DNA of 64,000 nt from Kitasatospora cineracea (GTDB lineage: Bacteria; Actinomycetota; Actinomycetes; Streptomycetales; Streptomycetaceae), in contig NZ_RJVJ01000001.1 of the NCBI RefSeq assembly GCF_003751605.1, forward strand, positions 3,658,001 through 3,722,000, given 5' to 3'. Below, piece by piece: positions 16,127 to 25,171 of the stretch. The position numbers were made by a program, and so were the translations under genes. Numbering within the stretch: position 1 is the first letter of the stretch; every line of letters starts with the position of its first letter. Below the pieces are notes generated by a model that ran no database searches, was not told the DNA's origin, and saw only the letters and a list, made by a program, of their open reading frames with translations.

Positions 16127-17079
16127 GAGCCTGGCAGATCACCGAACTCGGCGCGCCGCTGGACGTGATGAAACTGGTCGAGGACGCCGACCGCCCGGTC
16201 CCCGGACCGGGACAGCTCCTGGTCCGGGTCCGGGCCGCGGCCGTCAACTTCCCCGACGCGCTGATGGCCGCCGGGCAGTACCAGGTCCGCCCGCCGCTGC
16301 CGTTCACCCCCGGCGTGGAACTCTGCGGCGAGGTCGCCGAGGGCCCGCGCACCGGCGAACGCCTGATCGGCACCGCCGAACTGCCCGCCGGGGCGTTCGC
16401 CGAGTACGCCCTGATGGACGCGGCCGGCGCACTGCCCGCCCCCGGCCACCTGGACGACGCCGAGGCCGCCGCGTTCCACCTCGCCTACCAGACCGCCTGG
16501 TTCGCGCTGCACCGCCGGGCCCGGCTGGCCCCCGGCGAGACCCTGCTGGTGCACGCCGGGGCCGGCGGCGTCGGCAGCGCCGCCGTCCAACTCGGCAAGG
16601 CCGCCGGGGCGTTCGTCATCGCGGTGGTCGGCGGCCCGGAGAAGGCCCGGGTCGCGGCCGGCCTGGGCGCCGACCTGGTCGTCGACCGGCACGCCGAGGA
16701 CTTCGCCGCCGCCGTCCGGGCCGCCACCGGCGGCCGCGGCGCCGACGTGGTCTTCGACCCGGTCGGCGGCCCGGCCTTCACCGGCTCCACCAAGTGCGTG
16801 GCCTTCGAGGGCCGGATCGTGCTGGTCGGCTTCGCCTCCGGGCAGATCCCGGCCCCGCCGCTCGGCCACGCCCTGGTCAAGAACTACTCGCTGCTCGGCC
16901 TGCACTGGGGCCTGTACACCACCCGCGACCCGGCCGCCGTCCGGGCCTGCCACGCCGCGCTCACCGCCCTCGCCCCGCGCCCGCTGGTCTCCGCCCGCCT
17001 CCCGCTGGAGTCCGCGGCCACCGCCGTCCACGACCTCGCCGCCGGCACCACCACCGGCCGCCTCACCCTGCTGCCCTGA
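16123..17079 (+). CDS. NADPH:quinone oxidoreductase-like MDR enzyme
   Basis: A 318-residue zinc-free medium-chain reductase. Seen: AAAVNFPDALMAAGQYQ and PFTPGVELCGEV of the quinone-reductase branch, then LLVHAGAGGVGSAAVQLGKAAGA for NADPH. It starts with ATG overlapping the preceding stop. It probably reduces enoyl or quinone-type double bonds; the operon context suggests an acyl intermediate. Confidence 0.9.
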   Translation: MRAWQITELGAPLDVMKLVEDADRPVPGPGQLLVRVRAAAVNFPDALMAAGQYQVRPPLPFTPGVELCGEVAEGPRTGERLIGTAELPAGAFAEYALMDAAGALPAPGHLDDAEAAAFHLAYQTAWFALHRRARLAPGETLLVHAGAGGVGSAAVQLGKAAGAFVIAVVGGPEKARVAAGLGADLVVDRHAEDFAAAVRAATGGRGADVVFDPVGGPAFTGSTKCVAFEGRIVLVGFASGQIPAPPLGHALVKNYSLLGLHWGLYTTRDPAAVRACHAALTALAPRPLVSARLPLESAATAVHDLAAGTTTGRLTLLP

Positions 17080-17090
17080 CCGGCCCGCCG

Positions 17091-17130
17091 CCCGTCGGGG
17101 CCCGGCGCACGGACGCCGGGCCCCGACGGG
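17091..17130. terminator. perfect 17-bp bidirectional terminator
   Basis: CCCGTCGGGGCCCGGCG, loop CACGGA, and the exact complement. It lies between two convergent operons of the same TetR regulon. Confidence 0.85.
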
Positions 17131-17139
17131 CCCGCCCGC

Positions 17140-18369
17140 TCAGCGGTGCTTGCGCAGTTCGCGCCGGGCCAGCGAGCGCTTGTGGACCTCGTCGGGCCCG
17201 TCGGCCAGGCGCAGGGTGCGGTTGCCGGCCCAGAGCTGGGCCAGCGGGGTGTCCTGGCTGACGCCGGCCGCGCCGTGGGCCTGGACGGCCTTGTCGAGGA
17301 TCCACTCGACGGCGGACGGCACGACGATCTTGATCGCCTGGATCTCGGTGTGGGCGCCCCGGTTGCCGACCGTGTCCATCAGCCAGGCGGTCTTCAGCAC
17401 CAGCAGCCGGGCCTGCTCGATCCGGACCCGCGCCTCGGCGATCCAGTCCTGGACGACGCCCTGGTCGGCGAGCGGACGGCCGAACGCCACCCGGGAGTTG
17501 ACCCGGCGGCAGGTCAGTTCCAGGGCGCGCTCGGCGATGCCGAGGGCGCGCATGCAGTGGTGGATCCGGCCGGGCCCGAGCCGGGCCTGGGCGATGGCGA
17601 AGCCGCCGCCCTCCTCGCCGATCAGGTTCGCGGCCGGGACCCGGACGTCCTCGAACAGGATCTCGGCGTGGCCGCCGTGGTCCTCGTCCGGGTAGCCGAA
17701 CACCCGCATGCCGCGCAGGACCTGCACGCCCGGGGTGTCGCGCGGGACCAGGACCATCGACTGCTGGCGGTGGGGCTCGGCGGCCGGGTCGGTCTTGCCC
17801 ATCACGATGAAGACCCCGCAGTCCGGGTTCATCGCCCCGGTGATGTACCACTTGCGGCCGTTGACCACGTACTCGTCGCCGTCGCGCTCGATCCGGGTGG
17901 TGATGTTGGTGGCGTCGGAGGAGGCCACCTCGGGCTCGGTCATGGCGAAGGCGGAGCGGATCGTGCCGTCCAGCAGCGGCCGCAGCCAGCGCTCGCGCTG
18001 CTCGGGGGAGCCGAACTGGGCGAGCAGTTCCATGTTGCCGGTGTCGGGGGCCGCGCAGTTGAGCGCGGGCGGGGCCAACAGGACGGAACGGCCGGTGAGT
18101 TCGGCCAGCGGCGCGTACTGCAGGTTGGTCAGCCCGGCCCCGGGCTCCCCCGGAAGGCCGTGGTTGTCCACGAAGAACAGGTTCCACAGGCCGCGGGCCT
18201 TCGCGGCGGCCCGCAACTCGCCGACCACCGGCGGAACCGACCACGGCGCGCGGGCCGGGTCGGCGAGCTGGGCGGCCAGCACCGGTTCGGCGGGGTAGAC
18301 GAACTCGTCCATGAAGGCGCCGAGTTCGCCGAGCAGTTCGGTCGTCCTGGCGTCGTACTCGAAGTCCAT
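17140..18369 (-). CDS. acyl-CoA dehydrogenase, ACAD10/11 type
   Basis: A 409-residue acyl-CoA dehydrogenase. Seen: FAMTEPEVASSDATNI (FAD-binding), YITGAMNPDC, and the C-terminal HGAAGVSQDTPLAQLWAGNR then LRLADGPDEVHKRSLAR, which is the signature of the ACAD10/11 branch rather than of short-chain enzymes. It starts three bases after the stop of the kinase-like gene at 18373, so the two form an operon. In mammals the APH-like kinase and this dehydrogenase are fused and process 4-hydroxyacyl-CoAs; a similar role is likely. Confidence 0.92.
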   Translation of the reverse strand: MDFEYDARTTELLGELGAFMDEFVYPAEPVLAAQLADPARAPWSVPPVVGELRAAAKARGLWNLFFVDNHGLPGEPGAGLTNLQYAPLAELTGRSVLLAPPALNCAAPDTGNMELLAQFGSPEQRERWLRPLLDGTIRSAFAMTEPEVASSDATNITTRIERDGDEYVVNGRKWYITGAMNPDCGVFIVMGKTDPAAEPHRQQSMVLVPRDTPGVQVLRGMRVFGYPDEDHGGHAEILFEDVRVPAANLIGEEGGGFAIAQARLGPGRIHHCMRALGIAERALELTCRRVNSRVAFGRPLADQGVVQDWIAEARVRIEQARLLVLKTAWLMDTVGNRGAHTEIQAIKIVVPSAVEWILDKAVQAHGAAGVSQDTPLAQLWAGNRTLRLADGPDEVHKRSLARRELRKHR

Positions 18370-18372
18370 TCC

Positions 18373-19392
18373 TCAGCCCTCCAGCGATTCGAGCCCGAAC
18401 TCCACGAACAGCGGCACCAGTTCACCGACCCGGTCGAAGCCCGCGCCGACGGTGCCGCCCCGGGTGTAGCGGTAGTGGATGCCCTCCAGGACGACCGCCA
18501 GCTTGAAGGAGGCGAAGGCGACGTACCAGCCGAGCCCGGAGACGTCCCGGCCGGAGGCGTCCGCGTAGCGGCGGACCAGTTCGGCGGTGCCGGGGAAGCC
18601 GGGCGCGAGGGCCGCGCCGGGCAGCAACCCGTCGAAGCGGCAGGCCAGTTCGGTGTACATCACCAGCAGGCCCAGGTCGGTGAGCGGGTCGCCGACGGTG
18701 GACATCTCCCAGTCCAGGACGGCGGTGATCCGGTCCCGGTCGTCCACCAGGACGTTGTCGAGCCGGTAGTCGCCGTGCACCAGGGTGGCGGCGGGCGAGA
18801 CGGGCAGGGCGTCGGCGAGGCGGCGGTGGAGCTCGTCCACGCCCGGTACCTCGCGGCTCCGGGAGGCGTCCAACTGCTTGCCCCAGCGCCGCAGTTGGCG
18901 CTCCAGGAAGCCCTCGGGGCGGCCGAAGCCGGCCAGGCCCACCGCGTCCGGGTCCAGTGCGTGCAGGGCGACCAGGGTCTCCACCAGACGCACCCCCAGC
19001 GCGTGCACCCGCTCCTCGCCGAGCGCGGCCAGCGCCCCGGCGTCCCGGTGCGCGGTGCCCGGCACGTACTCCATCAGGTAGAACGGCGCGCCGATCACCG
19101 CGGTGTCCTCGACCAGCAGCACCGGCCGGGGCACCGGCACGGCCGTCCCGGCCAGCGCGCCCAGCACCCGGTACTCGCGGCCCATGTCGTGCGCGGTGGC
19201 CAGCACGTGCCCGAGCGGCGGGCGGCGCAGCACCCAGCGGGAGGCGCCGTCCTCGACCAGGTAGGTCAGGTTGGAGCGGCCGCCCTCGAACATCCGCGCG
19301 GTGAGCGGCCCCGCGACGGGCGCCGGCAGGGCGGTGTCCAGGTGGGCGCGCAGCCTCTCCAGGTCCAGGCCGGGCGGAGCAGCGGTGGTCAT
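18373..19392 (-). CDS. APH-like phosphotransferase (4-hydroxyacyl-CoA kinase type)
   Basis: A 339-residue aminoglycoside-phosphotransferase-fold kinase. Seen: FEGGRSNLTYLV (P-loop like), WVLRRPP (ATP lysine region), LVHGDYRLDNVLVDD (HGDxxxxN catalytic loop) and AVLDWEMSTVGDPLTDLG (metal-binding D). This subfamily is the partner of ACAD10/11 and of LvaA in levulinate catabolism, where it phosphorylates 4-hydroxyacyl-CoAs, not antibiotics. First gene of the minus-strand operon behind the TetR operator at 19422-19440. Confidence 0.88.
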   Translation of the reverse strand: MTTAAPPGLDLERLRAHLDTALPAPVAGPLTARMFEGGRSNLTYLVEDGASRWVLRRPPLGHVLATAHDMGREYRVLGALAGTAVPVPRPVLLVEDTAVIGAPFYLMEYVPGTAHRDAGALAALGEERVHALGVRLVETLVALHALDPDAVGLAGFGRPEGFLERQLRRWGKQLDASRSREVPGVDELHRRLADALPVSPAATLVHGDYRLDNVLVDDRDRITAVLDWEMSTVGDPLTDLGLLVMYTELACRFDGLLPGAALAPGFPGTAELVRRYADASGRDVSGLGWYVAFASFKLAVVLEGIHYRYTRGGTVGAGFDRVGELVPLFVEFGLESLEG

Positions 19393-19421
19393 CGGGGCAC
19401 CTCGCAGGGGTCGGAGCGTAC

Positions 19422-19440
19422 TGACTAAGCGCTTGCTTAG
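19422..19440. promoter_or_regulatory. TetR operator, copy 2
   Basis: TGACTAAGCGCTTGCTTAG, exactly the reverse complement of 14477-14495. It begins inside the -10 of the kinase-ACAD promoter, 30 bp upstream of the start codon at 19392. Confidence 0.85.
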
Positions 19441-19467
19441 GATCGGCCCGGCGGCGGCGCTTGTCAA
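19439..19467 (-). promoter_or_regulatory. promoter of the kinase-ACAD operon
   Basis: On the minus strand TTGACA (19467-19462), 17 bases, GATCCT (19444-19439), overlapping the operator. Architecture identical to the promoter at 14450. Confidence 0.7.
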
Positions 19468-19476
19468 CGAGCGGCA

Positions 19477-19519
19477 GCGCACCGCCCGCCCGGAACGGCG
19501 TCCCGGACGGGCGGTGCGC
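19477..19519 (-). terminator. terminator after katA
   Basis: 17-bp arms (GCGCACCGCCCGCCCGG and its complement with one mismatch) just downstream of the catalase stop on the minus strand. Confidence 0.7.
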
Positions 19520-19529
19520 GCGGGGCGCG

Positions 19530-20981
19530 TCAGCGGGCCACGGCGGCGGCGACCCGGTCGCCGAGGTCCCGGTCCACGTTGCGCCAGTACTGCAGGGCCC
19601 GCTCCAGCACCGGCGCGGAGACCCCGTCCTGCAGGTGCCCGGCGATGTTCGCCACCAGCCGGCCGCGCGCCGCGTCGTCCAGCACCTCCCGCACCAGCGT
19701 CCCGGCCTGCCCCCAGTCGTCGTCCTCCCGGTGCAGCGGGTACGCCTCGCGCACCATCCGCCCCGCCACCTCCCACCCGATCTCCCCGCCCCACAGCGAC
19801 GGGTCGGCGGCCGGCCCGCCGTACGAGTTCGGCGCGTACGGCCGGGCGGTGCGCGCCGAGTCGAACCGCATCGGCCCGTCCTTGCCGTACGAGTGCACCG
19901 GCACGTGCGCCCGGTTCGGCGGCAGCTGCGCGTAGTTCGGCCCGATCCGGTACCGGTGGGTGTCCGGGTAGGAGAAGATCCGCCCCAGCAGCATCTTGTC
20001 CGGCGACACCCCGATGCCCGGCACCAGGTTGGACGGCTCGAACGCGGCCTGCTCGATGTGGACGAAGTGGTCCTCCGGGTTGCGGTTCAGGGTGAACCGG
20101 CCGACCTCGATCAGCGGGTAGTCGCCGTGCGGCCACACCTTCGTCAGGTCGAACGGGTTGAACCGGTAGTCCCACGCCTCGTCGAACGGCATCACCTGCA
20201 CGTGCAGCGTCCAGGACGGGTGCTCGCCGCGCTCGATCGCCTCGAACAGGTCGCGCCGGTGGTAGTCGCCGTCCGCGCCCGCCAGCCGGTCCGCCTCCGC
20301 CTGGGGGAGGAACTCGATGCCCTGGTCCGTCTTGAAGCGGTACTTCACCCAGAACCGCTCCCCGTCCGCGTTCACCCACTGGTAGGTGTGCGAGGAGAAG
20401 CCGTCCATGTGCCGCCAGGTCCGCGGGATGCCCCGGTCGCCCATCAGCCAGGTCACCTGGTGCGCCGACTCCGGGGAGAGCGTCCAGAAGTCCCACTGCA
20501 TGTCGTGGTCGCGCAGCCCGTTGTCCGGACGCCGCTTCTGCGAGCGGATGAAGTCCTGGAACTTGATCGGGTCGCGGACGAAGAACACCGGCGTGTTGTT
20601 GCCGACCAGGTCGTAGTTGCCCTGCTCGGTGTAGAACTTCAGCGCGAAGCCGCGCGGGTCGCGCCAGGTGTCCGGCGACCCCATCTCGCCCGCCACGGTG
20701 GAGAACCGGGCCAGCATCTCGCACCGCTTGCCCGGCTGGAACAGGTCCGCCACGGTGAACCGGCTGACGTCCTGCGTCACTTCGAAGGAACCGTACGCGC
20801 CGCTGCCCTTGGCGTGCACGACCCGCTCCGGCACCCGCTCCCGGTTGAACTGGGCCATCTTCTCGATCAGGTAGTGGTCGTGCAGCAGGACCGGGCCGAC
20901 CGGGCCCGCCGTCAGCGAGTGCTCGTCGCTCTCGACCGGGACACCCGCGTTGTTCGTGGTGAAGGGAACGTGCTGCGACAT
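19530..20981 (-). CDS. katA: monofunctional haem catalase
   Basis: A 483-residue clade 3 type catalase degrading hydrogen peroxide. Seen: [21 protein letters not shown] with the distal His, [11 protein letters not shown] with the distal Asn, and the proximal haem ligand region [17 protein letters not shown] with the axial Tyr. ATG 20981 follows CGAGGAGGAT. It stands alone between a terminator and a divergent-free 136-bp gap. A second peroxidase, KatG, is at 58284. Confidence 0.95.
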   Translation of the reverse strand: MSQHVPFTTNNAGVPVESDEHSLTAGPVGPVLLHDHYLIEKMAQFNRERVPERVVHAKGSGAYGSFEVTQDVSRFTVADLFQPGKRCEMLARFSTVAGEMGSPDTWRDPRGFALKFYTEQGNYDLVGNNTPVFFVRDPIKFQDFIRSQKRRPDNGLRDHDMQWDFWTLSPESAHQVTWLMGDRGIPRTWRHMDGFSSHTYQWVNADGERFWVKYRFKTDQGIEFLPQAEADRLAGADGDYHRRDLFEAIERGEHPSWTLHVQVMPFDEAWDYRFNPFDLTKVWPHGDYPLIEVGRFTLNRNPEDHFVHIEQAAFEPSNLVPGIGVSPDKMLLGRIFSYPDTHRYRIGPNYAQLPPNRAHVPVHSYGKDGPMRFDSARTARPYAPNSYGGPAADPSLWGGEIGWEVAGRMVREAYPLHREDDDWGQAGTLVREVLDDAARGRLVANIAGHLQDGVSAPVLERALQYWRNVDRDLGDRVAAAVAR

Positions 20982-21117
20982 CGGGGGGAATCCTCCTCGG
21001 GCGCCCCCGACCGGGGCGCCGTGACCGCGCGGCGGCGAGGGCCGTCCACCGCGACTGCCCTCCACTCGAACACCGGCCCGCCCCGCCCACAACCGCAGCG
21101 CCCCGCCCGCCGGGCCC

Positions 21118-21675
21118 TCAGAACCACGGCGTGGAGTACCCGTTCAGGAACCACAGCGCCGCCGCCCACCACAGCACCCCCACCGCGCAGAACAGCGCCC
21201 CGCCTGCCACCGGCAGCGCCCACCCGGGCAGCCCGCCGCGCCGCACCAGCAGCACCTTCGCCGCGAACGCCCCGTACAGGAAGCACCCCGCCGCCGAGTG
21301 CACGCCCACCCGGACGTCCGTGAACTGCACCCCGTACGCCAGCAGGCAGTGCTGGGCGATCGGCAGCGACAGCGCGAACGCCAGCCAGCCGCCCACCCGG
21401 TGCGCCCGCCGGACCGGACGCGCCGCCGGGCCCCGCCGGTACATCCCCAGCGCCAGCAGCACCTGCACCAGCGCCAGCCCGAGCAGCGCCGTGCCCAGCC
21501 ACGACTTCAACCGCAGCGCGTCCTCGCCGGACGCCCCGAACAGGCTCCGCCCCGGATCCGGTACGTGCGCCCGCCCGAACCACAGCAACCCCAGCGAGAC
21601 CGCCAGCGGCGCGACCAGCGCCAGCACCGGCAGCACGGCCGACCCACCCCGGTCCGGACGGTGACGACCCGCCAC
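21118..21675 (-). CDS. DUF6529-type four-helix membrane protein
   Basis: A 185-residue integral membrane protein with about five hydrophobic segments (residues 14-30, 50-70, 85-100, 115-135, 145-165) and in-membrane histidines ([36 protein letters not shown]) suggestive of cytochrome b561-like haem binding. GTG 21675 lies one base after the stop of the upstream lipoprotein gene and has an AGGAGGG site inside that gene, so the pair is co-translated. Family function unknown. Confidence 0.75.
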   Translation of the reverse strand: MAGRHRPDRGGSAVLPVLALVAPLAVSLGLLWFGRAHVPDPGRSLFGASGEDALRLKSWLGTALLGLALVQVLLALGMYRRGPAARPVRRAHRVGGWLAFALSLPIAQHCLLAYGVQFTDVRVGVHSAAGCFLYGAFAAKVLLVRRGGLPGWALPVAGGALFCAVGVLWWAAALWFLNGYSTPWF

Positions 21676-21676
21676 C

Positions 21677-22585
21677 TCAGCCCTCCTGCGAACCGTCGTC
21701 GCCGGCCGGGGCACCGCCACCGCCGCTGCCGTCCGTTCCCGCTGCCGCGCCCGCGTCCGCGCCGTCGGCGGGGGGCTGGACGGGGGGCTGGACGGCCGGG
21801 GCCTGCGCGGGGGCTTGGGCGGGGGCCTGGGCGGCGGGGGTCTGCGCCGGTGCCTGGGCTTGGGCCTGGGCGCCCGGATCGCCCGGGGCGGCCGGGGCCG
21901 CGCTCGCGCTCGCCGCCGCGCCCGGCTGGGCGCCGGCACTGGCACCCGCGCTCGCGCTCGCGCCGGCGCCCGGGCTCGGCACCGCGCCGCCCGCGCCGCG
22001 CAGCGTGGCGATGTCGACGCCGACCGGGTCGCCCAGCGAGGTGACCGCGTAGAAGGTGCCGCCGGGGCCCGCCACGGTGTGCCCGGCGGTCTCGCCCGGC
22101 CCGTGGTCGCCGGTGTAGCGGTACAGCGGGTGGCCCTTGTACAGCACCTGCGCGGTCCCGTCCGGCAGCGCCGCCGCGCCCAGCAGCCCGTCGTCCACGC
22201 CCGGGCCGGCCAGCGGGAAGCCCGGAGTGGTCACCGGCGGCCAGGACTTCGCGCACTCGTCCAGGCAGCTCGCGTGCACCGTGGTGTCCGCGCCGTACAG
22301 GTACAGGGTGCGGCCCTGCGCGTCCACCAGGATCGGGCCCAGGCTGCCCGCGCTGGCCAGCGAGACGCGGGCGCCCGCCGTGCTGGCGAACGCCGACACC
22401 GGCGGGCCGGAGTCGACGACCGGGACGGCGGCGGCCGAGGACTCGGCGGCGGGCGGGGCGTCCAGGTCCGGCGACGACGCGCAGCCCGCGGCCGAGAGCG
22501 CGGACAGCGACAGCGCCGCCAGGGCGGCGGCGGTTCGGCGGGTGCGGGACGGCGGGGCGGCGGCAGCACGGCGGGTGCGGGGCAT
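21677..22585 (-). CDS. COG4315-type lipoprotein with long Ala/Pro/Gln tail
   Basis: A 302-residue lipoprotein: twin-Arg-rich start, hydrophobic region and LSAAGC lipobox (Cys about residue 35). Two PF03640 repeats follow: GRTLYLYGADT...CLDECAKSWPP and HPLYRYTGDHGPGE...FYAVTSLG. The last about 110 residues are low-complexity Ala/Gly/Gln/Pro. It is a paralogue of the lipoprotein at 6452 and forms an operon with the membrane protein at 21118; lipoprotein plus b561-like membrane protein suggests an extracytoplasmic redox role (inference). Confidence 0.82.
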   Translation of the reverse strand: MPRTRRAAAAPPSRTRRTAAALAALSLSALSAAGCASSPDLDAPPAAESSAAAVPVVDSGPPVSAFASTAGARVSLASAGSLGPILVDAQGRTLYLYGADTTVHASCLDECAKSWPPVTTPGFPLAGPGVDDGLLGAAALPDGTAQVLYKGHPLYRYTGDHGPGETAGHTVAGPGGTFYAVTSLGDPVGVDIATLRGAGGAVPSPGAGASASAGASAGAQPGAAASASAAPAAPGDPGAQAQAQAPAQTPAAQAPAQAPAQAPAVQPPVQPPADGADAGAAAGTDGSGGGGAPAGDDGSQEG

Positions 22586-22768
22586 CGGGGCTCCAGGGGA
22601 CGGCGCGGCACTGGAGACCATCCACCCCCGCCGCCCGGCGCCCGGCCACTCCAGAGCCGGGCCGCTCCGCACCAGGGGGGACCCCGTTGCCCCGGAAGGC
22701 CCACCCGCGCGCCGCCCCCGGGCCCGGCCCGCGCCCGCTTCGCCCCCCGCCCCGGCGGGCGGACACTG

Positions 22769-22782
22769 GAGTGGTACCACTC
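22769..22782. promoter_or_regulatory. palindromic operator before the ABC exporter
   Basis: GAGTGGTACCACTC, a perfect 14-bp palindrome 17 bp upstream of the exporter start. The form is like TetR-family sites controlling DrrAB exporters, but no regulator gene is adjacent. Confidence 0.65.
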
Positions 22783-22799
22783 GCCCGAGGGGGCGCCCC

Positions 22800-23870
22800 A
22801 TGACCACCCAGCCGGCCGGAACCGGCAGCGCGATCCGGGTCCAGGGGCTCGGCAAGCGCTTCAAGGACCTCGTCGCCCTGGACGGCGTCGACTTCACCGT
22901 CCCGCCCGGCACCGTGTTCGGCCTGCTCGGCCCGAACGGCGCGGGCAAGACCACCGCCATCCGGATCCTCACCACGATCATCCGGCCCACCGCGGGCCGC
23001 GCCGAGGTGCTCGGCACCGACGTGGTCGCGCACCCCGCCGCCGTCCGCCGGCTGATCGGGCTCGCCGGGCAGTACGCCGCCGTCGACCCCAACCTGACCG
23101 CCCGGGAGAACCTCCGGCTGATCGGCCGGCTCACCCAACTGCCCCGCCGCCGCCGCGACCCGCGCGCCGCCGACCTGCTGGCCCGCTTCGACCTGACGGC
23201 GGCCGCCGACCGGCCCGTGCGCACCTACTCCGGCGGCATGCGCCGCCGGCTCGACGTCGCCGCCGCGCTCGTCCCCGAACCGCCCGTGCTGTTCCTCGAC
23301 GAACCCACCACCGGCCTCGACCCGCAGAGCCGCACCGCGCTGTGGGAACTGATCCGCGAACTCGTCGCCGAGGGAACCACCGTGCTGCTCACCACCCAGT
23401 ACCTGGAGGAGGCCGACCGGCTCGCCCAGCGGGTCGCCGTCCTCGCCGAGGGACGGGTGGTCGCCGACGACAGCCCGCACGCCCTCAAGGCCCGCCTCGG
23501 CACCACCGTCCTCGAACTCGGCATGGGCGAGGACCCGCGCGCCACCCGCGCCGCCGCCCTGCTCGCCGACCGCCTCCGGCACGCCCCCGAACGCGACGGC
23601 GCGGTGCTGCGCCTGCCCAGCGCCGACGGCTCGCTGCTGCTGATGGACGTCCTGCACGCGCTCGAGGCGGAACGGCTCGCCCCGCGCACCATCGCCGTCC
23701 GCGAGTCCAGCCTCGACGACGTCTACCTCGCCCTCACCGGCCACCGCACCGCCCCGCCGCCCGCCGGGCCCGCCGCCGCTGCGTCGACCGCCGCCGAAAC
23801 GCCCGCTGCCGAGGCACCCCCTGCCGAGCGGCCCGCCCCGCCGTCCGCCGGAGGAGGCCCGTCGTCATGA
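22800..23870 (+). CDS. ABC transporter ATP-binding protein, DrrA type
   Basis: A 356-residue ATPase. Walker A GPNGAGKTT, signature YSGGMRRRLD, Walker B VLFLDEPTTGLD and H-loop-like LTTQYLEEADR are present. The C-terminal domain ESSLDDVYLALTGH is typical of daunorubicin-resistance ATPases. A low-complexity Ala/Pro tail of about 40 residues ends the protein. It is coupled to the permease by ATGA. Likely exports a hydrophobic drug or lipid. Confidence 0.92.
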   Translation: MTTQPAGTGSAIRVQGLGKRFKDLVALDGVDFTVPPGTVFGLLGPNGAGKTTAIRILTTIIRPTAGRAEVLGTDVVAHPAAVRRLIGLAGQYAAVDPNLTARENLRLIGRLTQLPRRRRDPRAADLLARFDLTAAADRPVRTYSGGMRRRLDVAAALVPEPPVLFLDEPTTGLDPQSRTALWELIRELVAEGTTVLLTTQYLEEADRLAQRVAVLAEGRVVADDSPHALKARLGTTVLELGMGEDPRATRAAALLADRLRHAPERDGAVLRLPSADGSLLLMDVLHALEAERLAPRTIAVRESSLDDVYLALTGHRTAPPPAGPAAAASTAAETPAAEAPPAERPAPPSAGGGPSS

Positions 23871-24673
23871 CCGTCGCCGTCCCCCTGCACCCGCCGCTCG
23901 CCGACCGCCTGCTCGCCCCGGTCCGGGACGGGCTGGCCGTCGCCGGGCGCAACCTGATCGCGCTGCGCCGGGTGCCGCGGCTGCTGATCTTCTCCACCGT
24001 GCAGCCGATCGTCTTCGTGCTGATGTTCCGCTACGTCTTCGGCGGGGTGGTCGGCGCGGTCCTGCACGGCGTCTCGTACGTCGACTACCTGATGCCCGGC
24101 GTGTTCGTGCAGGTCGTCACGTTCGGCGCGGTCAACACCGCGATCGGCCTGGCCGGCGACCTGCAGACCGGGCTGATGGAGCGCTTCCGCTCGCTGCCGA
24201 TGGCCCGCTCCGCGGTGCTCTCCGGGCGGACCACCGCCGACCTGGCCCGGAACGTGTTCGTGGTCGCGCTGATGACCGGCGTCGGCTTCCTGGTCGGCTT
24301 CCGGATCCACAACGGCGTCTGGGCGTTCCTCGGCGGCGCGCTGCTGGTGCTGGCCTTCGGGCTCGCCATGTCCTGGGTCTTCGCCGTGGTCGGCCTGGCC
24401 GTCGGCGACCCGGAGACCGCGACCGCCGCCGCCTTCCCCGTCCTCGCGCCGCTGGTCTTCGCCTCCTCGGCGTTCGTCCCGACCGCGACCATGCCCGGCT
24501 GGCTCCAGGTCTTCGCCAACCACCAGCCCGTCACCATCACCGCCGGAGCCGTCCGCGCCCTGATGATCGGCGGCCCGGTCGGCACCCAGGTCTGGCAGGC
24601 CCTGGCCTGGGACGCCGGCATCATCGCCGCGTTCGCCCCGCTCGGCGTCTGGCTCTACCGCCGCGCCGTCTAG
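23867..24673 (+). CDS. ABC-2 type permease, DrrB type
   Basis: A 268-residue permease with six membrane segments and the ABC-2 signature MPGVFVQVVTFGAVNTAIGLAGDLQTGLMERFRSLPMARSAVL. It pairs with the preceding ATPase. Its stop codon TAG (24671-24673) is formed by the first bases of the palindromic element that follows, so the original C-terminus may have been altered slightly by that insertion. Confidence 0.92.
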   Translation: MTVAVPLHPPLADRLLAPVRDGLAVAGRNLIALRRVPRLLIFSTVQPIVFVLMFRYVFGGVVGAVLHGVSYVDYLMPGVFVQVVTFGAVNTAIGLAGDLQTGLMERFRSLPMARSAVLSGRTTADLARNVFVVALMTGVGFLVGFRIHNGVWAFLGGALLVLAFGLAMSWVFAVVGLAVGDPETATAAAFPVLAPLVFASSAFVPTATMPGWLQVFANHQPVTITAGAVRALMIGGPVGTQVWQALAWDAGIIAAFAPLGVWLYRRAV

Positions 24674-24835
24674 TGCCGCGTCAGGCAGCCTTTGCCGTGA
24701 AGGAGCGGCGTCCGGTGCGTGCTCTCGGCGTGCCGGCCGGAAGCCCTCGTACTGGATGTACTTGGGTTTTCGGCCGGTGCGGCGAGAGGGCGTGCCGGGC
24801 GCCGCGACGGGCGAAGGTTGTCTGACGCGGCACTA
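24670..24835. mobile_element. 166-bp MITE-like palindromic element
   Basis: The ends CTAGTGCCGCGTCAG and CTGACGCGGCACTAG are exact inverted repeats, extended to 27 bp with three mismatches. The interior is also roughly palindromic around 24749. The minus strand reads PKYIQYEGFRP, which may be a transposase remnant. It lies between the converging DrrB-type permease and a small gene. No transposase is encoded, so it would need one in trans. Confidence 0.7.
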
Positions 24836-24840
24836 GACCC

Positions 24841-25089
24841 TCAGCCCTCCGCCTGCTCCTGCGCGTGCGCCCACACCGTGCGGTCGCCGCCCCGCCACGC
24901 CACCAGGTCCGGGTCGTCCAGGTCCGGCTCGGCGACGCCCGCGTGCCGGATCAGCTCCACCACGTCCGCCGGGCCGGTCGCCCGCCCCACCGTCCGCCCG
25001 TAGATCTCCACCCGCCGGTACGGCCGCTCCCCGCGGGTCGGCGGGCGGACCACGACCGGCGGGTGGAATATGTCTCCGGACTCGCTCAT
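24841..25089 (-). CDS. small hypothetical protein
   Basis: An 82-residue acidic protein (GDIFHPPVVVRPPTRGERPYRRVEIYGRTVG, then DVVELIRHAGVAEPDLDDPDLVAWRGG). It seems soluble, without signal or membrane segments. Its ATG at 25089 is divergent from the P450 start by 82 bases. I do not recognise a family; codon use and the strong conservation-like core suggest a real gene. Confidence 0.65.
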   Translation of the reverse strand: MSESGDIFHPPVVVRPPTRGERPYRRVEIYGRTVGRATGPADVVELIRHAGVAEPDLDDPDLVAWRGGDRTVWAHAQEQAEG

Positions 25090-25171
25090 GACTCCAGTGT
25101 CCCGCGCCCGGCGCGCAACGTCCCGTCGATGTCCCCCTCCGTGCCCGCGCCGCCACGTATCGTGGTCGTCC

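Noticed and set aside
18373..19392. Aminoglycoside resistance kinase
   Set aside because: Subfamily and operon with ACAD10/11 indicate an acyl-CoA kinase.
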